Origin: Pseudomonas sp. CFBP13508
GTDB lineage: Bacteria > Pseudomonadota > Gammaproteobacteria > Pseudomonadales > Pseudomonadaceae
Length of the DNA: 64,000 bases
Direction of reading: 5' to 3'
Assembly: GCF_005233515.1 (NCBI RefSeq)
Contig: NZ_QFZZ01000003.1
Location: forward strand, 213,258-277,257
Shown: piece after piece, positions 31,295-41,100 of the stretch
Numbering within the stretch: the first letter of the stretch is position 1
Layout: every line of letters starts with the position of its first letter
The notes under the pieces: generated by a model
The model's input: the letters and a program-made list of their open reading frames with translations, nothing else
Told to the model about the DNA's origin: nothing
The model's database searches: none
Translations under genes and position numbers: made by a program

Positions 31295-31911
31295 GCTGCC
31301 TGCTCCTGCGGGTGCCACGGATTCGTCACCAGTGCAGCCTGATGCGCATTTTTCAGCAGCACCCGGGACGAACCGCTGGCCCATTCCCGAAGCGCCACCG
31401 CGCCGAATGGGGTCTGCAATTGCATGTCGACCCGGCACACAGCCTGATCGAAAAGCTCCACGAGTTTGCATGCCTGATTGCGCGTGATCATCTGCGGCGC
31501 ACGCAGAATCAGATCGAGATCACTGGCCGCATGCATCGCTCTGAAACCGCTGGCCAATTCAAACCCGACACTGCCGCTGACACCCCAGACCCAACCGCAA
31601 TTGTCGAGCAGCGGTCGCAGCTGTTTCAGCGCCTGCATCACTGGCAAATCACGCGGGCTGTCGACATGACACAGCGCTTCAGGACTGACCCGCCGCGCGA
31701 TCGAATCGAGCGGCATAAACGCCGCCAGCCGCTGCTCGCGCAACACACCACGAACGCCGACCGCGACCAGACCTTCCTCGCTCAACGCCCGCCGCACCAC
31801 CACCGGTTGCCCAGCCGTGAGCACCTCGACTGCCCACTGCGGCGGATCCGCCGGCAACTGCGCTGGGGTCATGCCCCAGAGCAGATCGTGGGCCAGGGGC
31901 AGGTTCACCAC
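31291..31911 (-). CDS. mdcG: Malonate decarboxylase holo-ACP synthase (phosphoribosyl-dephospho-CoA transferase)
   Basis: Attaches the 2'-(5''-phosphoribosyl)-3'-dephospho-CoA group to the serine of MdcC. The 206-residue protein has a nucleotidyltransferase-like acidic motif, ASDLDLIL (Asp-x-Asp, near residue 130), expected for metal binding. The start is GTG; codons at 31911 and 31908 are both GTG and both possible. It overlaps mdcE by 7 bp and mdcH by 4 bp. Confidence 0.93.
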   Translation of the reverse strand: MVNLPLAHDLLWGMTPAQLPADPPQWAVEVLTAGQPVVVRRALSEEGLVAVGVRGVLREQRLAAFMPLDSIARRVSPEALCHVDSPRDLPVMQALKQLRPLLDNCGWVWGVSGSVGFELASGFRAMHAASDLDLILRAPQMITRNQACKLVELFDQAVCRVDMQLQTPFGAVALREWASGSSRVLLKNAHQAALVTNPWHPQEQAA

Positions 31912-32690
31912 TGCGCCCTCAGCAACTCACGGACTTTGCTGGAGGCGGCACGATTGCTCGCACCAAGGCGCCCTTTCAAATCAGTGCTGCTCACATCGCT
32001 GATCGCTTGCTTGAGGCACTCAGTCACCCGCGTCAGATCTTCCTCTGTCGGCTGTTCAATCTGCTGCACCGAGAGGGTTTCCCAGAGCAGGCCGAGGCTG
32101 GCGTAGCTGTCGATGTCGTAGGCCATCGGCGGCACGCTCGACGCCAGCGCCTCCAGTTCCTCGACACTGCGCAATGTCACCCGCGCCGCCGAGGCCTTGC
32201 CCATCGCGTGCACCATCACACCCGGATCGCGCAAAGCAATCAGGCGATTGGCCTGATAACCGTGGGCGAGAAATGCACCCGACATGGCCTTGCCCACCAG
32301 CAGCGCAATCACCGGATGCCCGGCCAGACGCGCACGGGCATAACTGTCCGCCGCGCCGGCCAGCGCCTGATGAATGCCGAGGGCTTCTTCGCGGCGGCCA
32401 TACGCCTGGCTCGGCACATCGACGATGGCGATGATCGGGCGCTTCTGGGCGCTGTCGCGGTCGGCGCTGATCGCGTCATCCACAGCCTTGGCCAGACCCC
32501 AGCCTTCGAGCAGACCGACTTCGCCGTTTCTGGCGCGAGGGAAACGATTGTCCGGGTCGGCGACCACCGCGATAAAGCGGCCGAGCTCAGCGTCGGCGAC
32601 TTTCAACGACGGCGGCAAACCTTCGACGACACTGGCGCCAGCGCTGAGCGCGTTGAACCAGTGCAAACCGCGCAATGAATAACCGCTCAT
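31905..32690 (-). CDS. mdcE: Malonate decarboxylase gamma subunit
   Basis: One of the two carboxyltransferase-like subunits that release CO2 from malonyl bound to the MdcC carrier in the biotin-independent enzyme. The 261 residues show crotonase-fold features: IVDVPSQAYGRREEALG and the glycine-rich LLVGKAMSGAFLAHG oxyanion region. It overlaps mdcD by ATGA. Confidence 0.94.
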   Translation of the reverse strand: MSGYSLRGLHWFNALSAGASVVEGLPPSLKVADAELGRFIAVVADPDNRFPRARNGEVGLLEGWGLAKAVDDAISADRDSAQKRPIIAIVDVPSQAYGRREEALGIHQALAGAADSYARARLAGHPVIALLVGKAMSGAFLAHGYQANRLIALRDPGVMVHAMGKASAARVTLRSVEELEALASSVPPMAYDIDSYASLGLLWETLSVQQIEQPTEEDLTRVTECLKQAISDVSSTDLKGRLGASNRAASSKVRELLRAQW

Positions 32691-33538
32691 GAGCGCTCTC
32701 CTTGATACAGATCGCGAACCACCGACGGTTCGATTTGCAGGTCAGTGTTCAGCTTGCCGAGGCGTTGCAGGAACCACTCGGCGCGTTGACTGCGCGGTTG
32801 GGCCGGCAAGCCTTGCTGGAGCAATTCACCGACCTGCTGACGAATCTGCGCTACATCATCGGCGACATAACGATCCACCAGACCACTGTGGAAACGCTGT
32901 TCGCCGCCGGTCAGGCTCCAGATGAAAGGCCGGTTGCGGGAGTCGTACTCCTCGATCCCGGCTTCCTGCTCGATGACTTGCGGGCCGTTCAGGCCGAGAC
33001 GTGCCTCCTGAGTCACCAGCAAATAACTGCACAGCGCAGCGGCGATCGACATGCCGCCGAAGCAACCGACACTGCCGGCGACCACGCCGACCACCGGTTG
33101 GTATTGCTGCAAATCGACAATCGCCGCGTGAATATCGGCAATCGCCGCCAGCCCCAGATTGGCTTCCTGCAAGCGCACGCCACCGGTTTCCAGCAGCAAT
33201 ACGGCGCGGGTGGGGATGCCGTTGCGGTTGTCTTCAGCGGCCAGTTCCAGCGCACCGGCAATCTTCGCCCCGCCGACTTCGCCAAGGCTGCCGCCCTGGA
33301 ACGCGCCTTCAATCGCCGCGATGACCACCGGCAAACCGTCGAGGCTGCCCTTGGCGATGATCACGCCGTCGTCGGCTTGCGGCACCACACCTTGGCGCTC
33401 AAGCCACGGCGACATGACCCGTTGAAACGGATCGAGCAGTTCGCGAAAGGTCCCGACGTCGAGCAAGGCTTGCGCCCGCTGCCGCGCGCCGAGTTCGACG
33501 AAGCTGTGTTTGTTGAGCAACGCTGCGCTGTCAGTCAT
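32687..33538 (-). CDS. mdcD: Malonate decarboxylase beta subunit
   Basis: Works with MdcE to decarboxylate malonyl-S-MdcC, leaving acetyl-S-MdcC. The 283-residue carboxyltransferase-fold protein has the conserved LLETGGVRLQEANLG segment and a glycine-rich VAGSVGCFGGMSIAAAL turn. It overlaps mdcC by 8 bp and mdcE by 4 bp. Confidence 0.95.
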   Translation of the reverse strand: MTDSAALLNKHSFVELGARQRAQALLDVGTFRELLDPFQRVMSPWLERQGVVPQADDGVIIAKGSLDGLPVVIAAIEGAFQGGSLGEVGGAKIAGALELAAEDNRNGIPTRAVLLLETGGVRLQEANLGLAAIADIHAAIVDLQQYQPVVGVVAGSVGCFGGMSIAAALCSYLLVTQEARLGLNGPQVIEQEAGIEEYDSRNRPFIWSLTGGEQRFHSGLVDRYVADDVAQIRQQVGELLQQGLPAQPRSQRAEWFLQRLGKLNTDLQIEPSVVRDLYQGERS

Positions 33539-33830
33539 GGCCGATCTCCTCGAAACCCTGTTCCAGACGCAAGCGCACCACCCCCGGTGTCGCGCCGAAA
33601 TCGTGGATATCGATGGCCATCGCTGGCGGCGTGGTGCCGTCGAACATCCGCGCGAACAGGTGTTGCCAGCGCTGCTGCGCGCCGTTGACCGAGGTCTGCA
33701 CGTTGATCGTCAGCTTGCCGGCCAGACCCGGTTCGATCAGCACTTCCAGATCCCCCGAGCCGACACAACCGACCAGCGCACGCCCGCGTGGCGGCTGCCC
33801 GGCGGGGAATTCAAACGATAGGTTTTCCAT
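33531..33830 (-). CDS. mdcC: Malonate decarboxylase acyl carrier protein (delta)
   Basis: The 99-residue carrier that holds acetyl and malonyl groups during catalysis. The prosthetic-group serine is Ser25 in VGCVGSGDLEV. Note that longer overlapping frames on the same strand exist but do not encode this product. It overlaps the mdcB stop codon by one base (TGATG) and mdcD by 8 bp. Confidence 0.95.
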   Translation of the reverse strand: MENLSFEFPAGQPPRGRALVGCVGSGDLEVLIEPGLAGKLTINVQTSVNGAQQRWQHLFARMFDGTTPPAMAIDIHDFGATPGVVRLRLEQGFEEIGHD

Positions 33831-34687
33831 CAAAACGCTCCCTGAGAGATGCCGTCGCGCTCGATACGATCGAGCAGCAATGTGGCGGCGAGCAGGTCGG
33901 CGGCGCCACCGGGCGAGGCATTCAATGCGATGAGTTGTTGATCCAATTCGTGCAGGCGCCGACGACCGCTGAGGCTGGCGCTGCCGCCGGCATCGAGCAC
34001 CGCTTGCGCGCCGGCCTGCATGGCCTGCAGACCGGGCTCGCCGGCGCGGTAAAGCACGCAGGTGTCGGCCAGCTCGGTCATGATCGCCAGCAACGCATCG
34101 AGCCGGGCGTTCTGTTCGCCGTGGCCGTTGGCGCGACTTTTGTGCAGTTGCGGCAGGCCGCGTTGCAGCACGGACGGGAAGCCCAGTTGCGCTTCCTCGC
34201 GAGCACCGCGTGCGCCGTAACGCTGAGCGACTTGTGCGCCGTGGCTGAGCGGTGTCGGTGCGTAGCGGTCGTCGAGCAGTGCCAGGCGTGCGGCACACAG
34301 GGCGATGGATTTCGGTTGCAGCGCGGCGGCCGTCACCAACAGTCCCAACGCCCAGATCGCACCGCGATGGGTGTTGACGCCGTTGGTGGTCACGAGCATG
34401 GCTTGTTCGCCCTCGCGACCGATGCGGCCAATCGCTTCGCGTAACGGCACACCGACTTCGCGCAGCTCCAGCGCCACCTCGGCCATTTCCTTGAACGCTG
34501 GCCACAAGGCCAACGCCGACGCGTGCATCAGGCCCAGGTGCAGATCGGTGTGCGCGCCGTTGCCACGACGGTCGACCAGCGCCGGTTTCGGCGACAGATC
34601 CGCTTCGTCGATCAACGCGTCCACCGCCAGATCGGCCAAGCGGTCAGCCAGAGAAAGCGGTTTCGCTTGCAGGTTGAATGCGTGCAT
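33830..34687 (-). CDS. mdcB: Triphosphoribosyl-dephospho-CoA synthase
   Basis: Makes 2'-(5''-triphosphoribosyl)-3'-dephospho-CoA, the precursor of the MdcC prosthetic group, from ATP and dephospho-CoA. The 285-residue protein has CitG-family segments [17 protein letters not shown] and [16 protein letters not shown]. It starts at 34687, overlapping the mdcA stop codon by one base. Confidence 0.94.
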   Translation of the reverse strand: MHAFNLQAKPLSLADRLADLAVDALIDEADLSPKPALVDRRGNGAHTDLHLGLMHASALALWPAFKEMAEVALELREVGVPLREAIGRIGREGEQAMLVTTNGVNTHRGAIWALGLLVTAAALQPKSIALCAARLALLDDRYAPTPLSHGAQVAQRYGARGAREEAQLGFPSVLQRGLPQLHKSRANGHGEQNARLDALLAIMTELADTCVLYRAGEPGLQAMQAGAQAVLDAGGSASLSGRRRLHELDQQLIALNASPGGAADLLAATLLLDRIERDGISQGAF

Positions 34688-36357
34688 TACCAGCTCCTGA
34701 ATTTGGCGGGCGGGTTGTACAGGCCGCCGGACCACTCGACCAGATCGGCCACGCTTTTCGCCGCGAGCAATTCGCGCGTGGCGTCAGTGCGGCGGATGCC
34801 GAGGTCTTCGGGTAGGGCGATCAGGCCCTCGCGGCGCATGCGTTCGGTGTCTTTCGGGTTGTGCCGCAGGCCGATGGCGGTAACCCCGGCGACCGCTGCG
34901 ATCATCGCCTGGCGCTCTTCCAGCGAGCGCGCCTTGTACAGGTAGGCGATGCCTTCTTCGGTAAGCAGGTGGGTAACGTCGTCGCCGTAGATCATGATCG
35001 GCGCCAGCGGCATGCCGCTTTTCTTCGCCACTTCCACGGCGTCGAGGGTTTCGACGAAGGTCGGTTTGCCGCCCTCCTGGAACGTCTCGACCATTTGCAC
35101 CACGAGTTTCTTGCCGCGTTCGAGCATCGGTTGCGGCCCATCGGCGTGGCGCATGTCCAGCCACGCCGGAGTGCCGTGACGGCGGCCGCGCGGATCGTGG
35201 CCCATGTTCGGCGCACCACCGAAACCGGCGAGACGGCCCCGAGTCACCGTCGAGGAATGGCCGTCGCCATCGACCTGCAATGTCGCGCCAATAAACAGAT
35301 CCACCGCGTATTGCCCGGCCAGTTGGCAGACCATGCGGTTGGAGCGCAGCGAGCCGTCGCGGCCAGTGAAGAACACATCCGGCCGAGCGGCGATGTAGTT
35401 TTCCATGCCCAGTTCGGTACCGAAGCAATGCACGCTCTCGACCCAGCCGCTTTCGATCGCCGGGATCAGCGTCGGGTGCGGATTGAGCGTCCAGTTGCGG
35501 CAGATCTTGCCTTTCAAACCGAGGGATTCGCCGTAGGTCGGCAGGATCAGTTCGATGGCGGCGGTGTTGAAACCGATGCCGTGGTTGAGCGACTGCACGT
35601 TGTGTTTTTCGTAGATCCCGCGAATCGCCATCATCGCCATCAACACGTGCACAGGCTTGATGTGGCGTGGGTCGCGGGTAAACAGCGGTTCGATGTAGAA
35701 AGGCTTGTCGGCGACCACGACGAAATCGACCCATGAAGCGGGAATGTCTACGCGCGGCAGCTCGCTGACGTCATCGACCAATTGGTTGACCTGAACGATA
35801 ACGATGCCATCGCTGAACGCCGCCGGTTCGATCAGTGCGGGAGTGTCTTCGGTGCTCGGGCCGGTGTAGATATTGCCGGCGCGGTCGGCCATGAAACCGG
35901 CCGAGAGCACAACGTTGGGGATCAGGTCCACGACGAGGCGGGCGTAGAGTTCGATGTAGGTATGAATGGCGCCGACTTCGAGCAAGCCATCTTCGAGCAA
36001 CTGGCTGATGCGCAGGCTCTGGGTGCCGGCGAAGGAGAAATCGAGCTTGCGGGCGATGCCGCGTTCGAACAGATCAAGGTGCTCAGAGCGGCCGACGCTG
36101 GGCATGATCATGTGCAGATCGTGGAGTTTGCCCGGGTCGGCCTTGGCCAGCGAACGCGAGAGGAAATCCGCCTGCTTCTGGTTGTTGCCCTCCAGCACCA
36201 CACGGTCGCCGGGATGGATCAGCGCTTCGAGCGCGGCGACGATCTTGTCGCTGGGCAGCACCGCGCCATCGGCGAGCCCGCGCACCTTGTCGAGCCGGCG
36301 CTGCTTCTCGTCACGCCGCCGCGTCCAGCGCGAGTCGGGGGAAATTGTTGTTGTCAT
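34687..36357 (-). CDS. mdcA: Malonate decarboxylase alpha subunit (acetyl-S-ACP:malonate transferase)
   Basis: Exchanges acetyl on the carrier protein for free malonate, starting each catalytic cycle. The 556-residue CoA-transferase-like protein carries [30 protein letters not shown] and the glycine-rich [21 protein letters not shown] start at the ATG at 36357 ([11 protein letters not shown]). It is the first gene of a nine-gene operon with overlapping or tightly spaced genes, preceded by a palindromic operator candidate at 36438-36452. Confidence 0.96.
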   Translation of the reverse strand: MTTTISPDSRWTRRRDEKQRRLDKVRGLADGAVLPSDKIVAALEALIHPGDRVVLEGNNQKQADFLSRSLAKADPGKLHDLHMIMPSVGRSEHLDLFERGIARKLDFSFAGTQSLRISQLLEDGLLEVGAIHTYIELYARLVVDLIPNVVLSAGFMADRAGNIYTGPSTEDTPALIEPAAFSDGIVIVQVNQLVDDVSELPRVDIPASWVDFVVVADKPFYIEPLFTRDPRHIKPVHVLMAMMAIRGIYEKHNVQSLNHGIGFNTAAIELILPTYGESLGLKGKICRNWTLNPHPTLIPAIESGWVESVHCFGTELGMENYIAARPDVFFTGRDGSLRSNRMVCQLAGQYAVDLFIGATLQVDGDGHSSTVTRGRLAGFGGAPNMGHDPRGRRHGTPAWLDMRHADGPQPMLERGKKLVVQMVETFQEGGKPTFVETLDAVEVAKKSGMPLAPIMIYGDDVTHLLTEEGIAYLYKARSLEERQAMIAAVAGVTAIGLRHNPKDTERMRREGLIALPEDLGIRRTDATRELLAAKSVADLVEWSGGLYNPPAKFRSW

Positions 36358-36437
36358 GCTCACTCCACGGGTTCGCTGTCGTGGAGCCAAGTTAGGCTTG
36401 TGTGATGAGGGCATCAATCAAGCTGGGTGGTGAATCA

Positions 36438-36452
36438 TTACGCTGAGCGTAA
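36438..36452. promoter_or_regulatory. LysR-type palindrome upstream of mdcA (candidate MdcR site)
   Basis: TTACGCTGAGCGTAA is a perfect 7-1-7 palindrome with the T-N11-A form of LysR sites. Its centre is about 88 bp upstream of the mdcA ATG. MdcR as the ligand is inferred from the adjacent regulator gene. Confidence 0.6.
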
Positions 36453-36465
36453 CGTTCAAAAGCTA

Positions 36466-36574
36466 CCCTCACCCTAGCCCTCTCCCGGAGGGAGAAGGAA
36501 CCGATAGGGGGATGCTTGGGAATGACGCCGACCTGAACCAGCCGTGGTGAATCCAGAAATGAAAAATCAACAGC
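36466..36574. repeat. Copy C, left half of the CCCTCACCC element
   Basis: Carries the left end and the TGCTTGGGAATGACGCCGACC interior of the element but no right end. It is directly followed by full copy D, so it looks like a tandem duplication of the left half. Confidence 0.72.
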
Positions 36575-36751
36575 CCCTCACCCTGGCCCTCTCCCGGAGG
36601 GAGAGGGGACTGATTGGGGGATGCTTGGGAATGACTCTGACCTGAACCCGTTGTAGTGAATCCATAATCGACTCGGTCATTCAGGTCGATGTAGGACGCG
36701 AGACACCTCGGTCGGCTCCCTCTCCCTCTGGGAGAGGGCTGGGGTGAGGGG
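36575..36751. repeat. Copy D of the 177-bp CCCTCACCC...GGGTGAGGGG element
   Basis: A full-length copy, very similar to copy A in length, ends and interior (TGAATCCATAATCGAC, ACACCTCGGTCGGCTCC). It ends 3 bp before the stop codon of the DUF6124 gene. With copy C it occupies most of the 397-bp spacer upstream of mdcA. Confidence 0.8.
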
Positions 36752-36754
36752 CTT

Positions 36755-37120
36755 TCAGTCGGTTGGCACCATTTTGTCCAGCACGCGGTTCACCGCCATC
36801 TCCGCCACCATGACAATCTGCGCGATGCCCTGCAGGGTCTTGCGCTGCGAGCCTTCCACGGAAGCGGCGTGGTTGTGCAGCATCACCGTTGCCGAACCGA
36901 GGGTTTCACAAGCGTCGGCCAGCAAGGATTCGGTGTCGGCTTCGGGGTTGGCCATGTATAGCGTGTTGGGGGTGTACGGCGGGGCCATGAAGTCGGCGGC
37001 GGGCGGGCCGAGGTAATGGTCGAGGGCACGCTCGGCGGCTTCGTGGAATTTCTTGGAGTCGGGGGATTGGTAGGGCGATGCCGGGTCTTTGGTCGGTGGG
37101 TTTGGCGTTACTTTGAACAT
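36755..37120 (-). CDS. DUF6124 family protein
   Basis: A 121-residue soluble protein starting MFKVTPNPP, recognised as the DUF6124 group common in several copies in Pseudomonas genomes. The N-terminal 25 residues are Pro/Ser-rich and probably disordered. The rest is helical with two heptad-like stretches (ESLLADACETLGSATVML and GIAQIVMVAEMAVNRVL). There is no signal peptide or catalytic motif. Function is unknown. A GGGA ribosome binding site lies 9 bases before the ATG. The outstanding feature is the long structured leader upstream. Confidence 0.82.
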   Translation of the reverse strand: MFKVTPNPPTKDPASPYQSPDSKKFHEAAERALDHYLGPPAADFMAPPYTPNTLYMANPEADTESLLADACETLGSATVMLHNHAASVEGSQRKTLQGIAQIVMVAEMAVNRVLDKMVPTD

Positions 37121-37440
37121 GAGCTGTGTTCCCGTTGTTGAGCGCCAACCCCTTGGCTACTAAACGAAAGGGAGGCGACTGTACGCAGGTTAGTAGACCG
37201 GGGAACTCAGCTTAAGCCGGCGCGCCGAAGCGCCCTACGTACAGCCACCATCAAGCTCAGATGCGGAACATCTGTGATGAATGCACGACCAGCTGAATTA
37301 CCGCGGGCTACTAAACCCGATCACTGGGAATCAGTGACCCGATCCAAGTTACGCAGCATGCCCTGGGCGCACAAGCCGGCGGATTCTGGCGCAGGCGTAG
37401 GCAGCGGCGCAAGGATTTGTAGGCTGGTGCGGCGTAACAC
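37121..37440 (-). promoter_or_regulatory. Structured leader RNA of the DUF6124 gene (candidate riboregulator)
   Basis: Read on the minus strand the spacer holds many helices: a 7-bp closing helix (37432-37438 with 37348-37354), TCACTG/CAGTGA (37321-37337), a CGGG-UUUAGUAG-CCCG hairpin (37304-37319), CAGATG/CATCTG (37258-37274), an 11-bp helix with one G-U pair (37234-37244 with 37179-37189) enclosing a GCGC-UUCG-GCGC hairpin (37222-37233), and CCAA-GGGG-UUGG (37145-37156). UUUAGUAG occurs twice (37308-37315 and 37157-37164) and CUACUAA once between them (37190-37196), allowing alternative pairing. I do not recall a named RNA family for it. Confidence 0.6.
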
Positions 37441-37529
37441 TTGGTGTCTTTAAACACCGGTAAGGATTGGTGTTTATTGAGCTACAGGAATTGAGGATCT
37501 ACCTGTGGGATTGTGGTGATGCGACTGAC

Positions 37530-37605
37530 GCTTTCGCGAGCAGGCTCGCTCCCACAGAGGTCGCCCGGTGTACACACCCTGTGGGAGCGAGCCTGCTCGC
37601 GAAGA
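37530..37605. repeat. REP pair (family 1) downstream of chpC
   Basis: Two inverted GTGGGAGCGAGC palindromes about 25 bases apart. It closes the 513-bp gap between the DUF6124 leader and chpC. The segment 37441-37529 shows only a small GGTGT/ACACC hairpin. Confidence 0.9.
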
Positions 37606-37633
37606 GGCCATCCAAAACAGCGAAAGCCTTGGA

Positions 37634-38104
37634 TCAGCGGGCCAAACCCGCATCCACCAACAACTTCTCCAGCCCCAACAAATCCGGCACCTTCGCCACC
37701 TGCTCGCCCACCTGCACCGCCGCCTGTTCCAGCGCACACAACGGCACATCCACGTAACTCAACTGACTGTCCAGCTTGTACGACCGAGGAATCCCCTGCA
37801 CCAACAGGGCGATGAATCTGAGCTGCGGCAAGCCGCCCAGCGCATTCAGAATGACGATCCGCGCCCGTTCGCCGATGACGATTTTCTGCCCGCAGGCCGA
37901 TTCGAAACTGATCAACGGAATCTGCCGCTCGCGCCACGTTACCCGGCCCAGGTACCACGGCGGCGTGTCGAGATCGAAGGCGCTGGCCTGGTAGTCGATC
38001 AGCTCGGCGATGGCGACATTGGGCAGGATCAGGTTGCGATCGGCCAGCGGCAGCAACAGCCCGGTGAGCTGACTGGTGCGCGGGTTGTGCCGGTGCTCAT
38101 GCAT
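37634..38104 (-). CDS. chpC: CheW-like adaptor of the Pil-Chp system
   Basis: A 156-residue CheW-domain protein (LTGLLLPLADRNLILPNVAIAELIDY at the start, GERARIVILNALGG in the core). CheW proteins couple chemoreceptors to the CheA kinase. It overlaps the 3' end of chpA by 8 bp and is the last gene of the operon, the place of chpC in P. aeruginosa. There a methylesterase gene (chpB) lies between chpA and chpC; here there is none. Confidence 0.88.
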   Translation of the reverse strand: MHEHRHNPRTSQLTGLLLPLADRNLILPNVAIAELIDYQASAFDLDTPPWYLGRVTWRERQIPLISFESACGQKIVIGERARIVILNALGGLPQLRFIALLVQGIPRSYKLDSQLSYVDVPLCALEQAAVQVGEQVAKVPDLLGLEKLLVDAGLAR

Positions 38105-41100
38105 GTTTCTTGCTCCACTGGGCGATGCTCTCCAGCAACACCGATTCCTGATACGGCTTGCCGAGGTAGTCGTTGACGCCGATGGCCATGGCGCGGTCGC
38201 GGTGTTTCTGCCCGGTGCGCGAGGTGATCATGATGATCGGCAAGTGGCGCAGGCGTTCGTCGGCGCGCACCTGGGTGGCGACTTCGAAGCCGTCCATGCG
38301 CGGCATTTCGATGTCGAGCAGCATCAGGTCAGGCAGGTGCTCTTCAAGCAGCAGCATCGCATCGACACCGTCCTTGGCGGTCAGCACGTTCATGCCGTGA
38401 CGTTCGAGCAAACGGCTGGTGACCTTACGCACCGTCACCGAGTCATCGACGACCATAATCAGCAACGGCTTGTGCGGTTCGCTGTCGATCTCCGTGCGCG
38501 CCGGCTCTTGCGCCAGCCGCGCCTGCATCGCCCGGATCGGTGCGAGCAGATCCAGAATGAGCACCACCCGGCCATCGCCGAGAATCGTCGCCCCCGACAC
38601 GCCCTGCACCGCCGCGAATTGCGGGCCGAGGCTCTTGACCACGATCTCGCGAGTGCCGGCCATGGCGTCGACCAGCACCGCAACATGGCGGTCGTTGCAA
38701 TGCACCAGCAGCACCGGCAACGGCAGGTTCTGCCCGAGCAGTTTTGGCCGTGGCGCAGTCTTCAACAGCTCGCCCAGGTAGCACAGTTCATAACGCTGGC
38801 CGGCGTATTGATAACTCGGCGGATCCTGACGGAAGTGCCCTTCCAGATCATTCGGCAACACGCGCACGATGCCTTCGATGGTGTTCAGCGGGATCGCGTA
38901 CTGATCCTCAGCGCACTGCACCATCAGCGCGCGGTTGACCGACACGGTGAACGGCAGGCGAATGCGGAAATGCACGCCCTGCCCCGGCACCGAATCGATG
39001 CTCATGCTGCCGCCCAGCTGACGCACTTCTTCGTGGACCACGTCCATGCCGACGCCACGCCCGGAAATCTGGGTGATCTTTTCCGCCGTGGAGAAACCCG
39101 GCTGGAGAATGAACTGCAACACGTCGCGGTCGCTGATCTCGGCGTCGGGCGCCAGCAGACCGCGCTTGATCGCCTTACGCCGCACGGCTTCCAGCGGCAC
39201 CCCGGCGCCGTCATCGCGGATGTCGAAAACCATGTCGCCGCCCTCGCGGGACAGATCGAGGGTGATCTGCCCTTGCGCCGGCTTGCCCGCCGCCAGCCGC
39301 ACCTCGGTGGATTCCAGGCCATGGTCGACGGCATTGCGCAGCATGTGTTCCAGCGGCGCGGCCATGCGTTCGAGGACGTTGCGATCCATCTCGCCATCGG
39401 CATTGCCGACCACGAATGCGACATCCTTGCCCAGCTCTTCGGCGACCTGACGCACGATGCGTTTCAGACGCGGCACCATGCGCTCGAACGGCACCATGCG
39501 CGTACGCATCAGGCCTTCCTGCAATTCGGTGTTGATCCGCCCCTGTTGCTGCAACAGGTTCTCCGCATCGTGGTTGCGGCGGTCGAGGGTTTCCTTGAGG
39601 TCGAGCAGGTCCGAGGCGGATTCGAACAGCGCCCGCGACAGTTGCTGGAGCTGCGAATGGCGGTCCATTTCCAGCGGATCGAAATCTTCGTAACCGAGGC
39701 GTTCGCCATCGACTTGCTGGCGGCTGAGAATGCGCCCCTGGGTTTCGGTGTCGAGGCGGCGCAACTGATCGCGCATGCGCTCGATGGTGGTTTCCATCTC
39801 GTTGAGAGCAATCTGCGCATCGTTGACTTGCTGCTCGATCCGTCCGCGAAAGATCGAGGTTTCCCCGGCCAGATTGACGAGTTCATCAAGCAGCTCGGAC
39901 GAGACCTTGACCATGTCCGCGCCAGCATCGGCGGCCGGTGGCGCAGCCTCATGCTTGATCACCGGAGCTGGCGCCGGCGGCGCTTCAACCTGCGCCGGAT
40001 GGCTGAAATTCTGGATCGCGTTGATCAGCCGATCGGCCGGCGGGCACGGTTGCCCGGCGCGCACACCATCGAGCATTTGCGCCAGTCGGTCATGGCCGCG
40101 CTGCACCAGCGCGAACAGTTCGGCAGAGGGCCGCAGCGCACCGCCAGAGAGGCTCTCGTAGAGAAATTCCAGCTCATGGGCGAGGTCGCCGATCGGGCCG
40201 ATTTCGACCATCCGCGCGCCGCCCTTGAGGGTGTGCAGATCGCGCAGCAGGGTTTCGATTTCCTGACGGTTGCCCGGCTCGGCCTGCCAGCGCAACAGCG
40301 CGGCGCCGGAGCTTTCGATGATGTCGAAACCTTCTTCGAGGAAGATCTCCAGCAACTCCGGATCATGCCCGGCGTTGTCGTGTTCGAGCGCTGCGGGGGC
40401 AGATTCGCTGGCGGCCTGGCCCTGACGCAACTGACGGATCGCGTCGATCAGATCCTGCGCCGGAGTCAGCGCTTGATGCGCTTGCAGTTGCTCCAGCATC
40501 AGCGCCAAACGCTCATGACTGTGCTGCAACAAACCTTCGAGCGCGGCGCTGTGGCTGTAGCGTCGATCGACCAGCCCTTCGTAAAGATTTTCCAGTTCCT
40601 GGGCGAGGTCACCGATGACCTCGACCTCGGCCATGCGCGCGCCGCCCTTCAGCGTGTGCAAGTCGCGCTGCAATGACGACAGCGGCGCGGCGTTGTCCGG
40701 GTCCTTGAGCCAGCGCTGCAAGGCTTGCCCGGCGCTGTCGAGAATGTCCACCGCCTCTTCGAGGAAGATTTCGACGATTTCGTCGTCCGGCTCGAGGGCG
40801 GCAACCGATTGCTGCAATTGCGCGGTGGCGCTGCCCAGCTCGCGAATATCCAGGGTGCGGCTGCCATCGCTGCGGATCAGGCCCATCGCCGCCGGGTCGA
40901 GGCCTTCGTCGAGCAGTTCCTGCAAGGCCCGAATCCGCTCCGGTTGCGCGGTGATTTCCTGGCCGGCAGCGAGTTCGTCGAGCATGTTGATCAGCGCTTC
41001 GTGGGCCAGTTGCGCTTCGTGGAAAAACCGCTCGCTGACCGCCAGGCTGCTTTCTTCCACCGCGCCATACAGGTCGAGCAAGGCTTCGCAGAGGCCATCG

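Noticed and set aside
33531..34505. Long 324-codon frame ending at the mdcC stop codon
   Set aside because: Only its last 99 codons are real (mdcC). The upstream part is an out-of-frame reading of mdcB and is Arg/Ala-rich nonsense.
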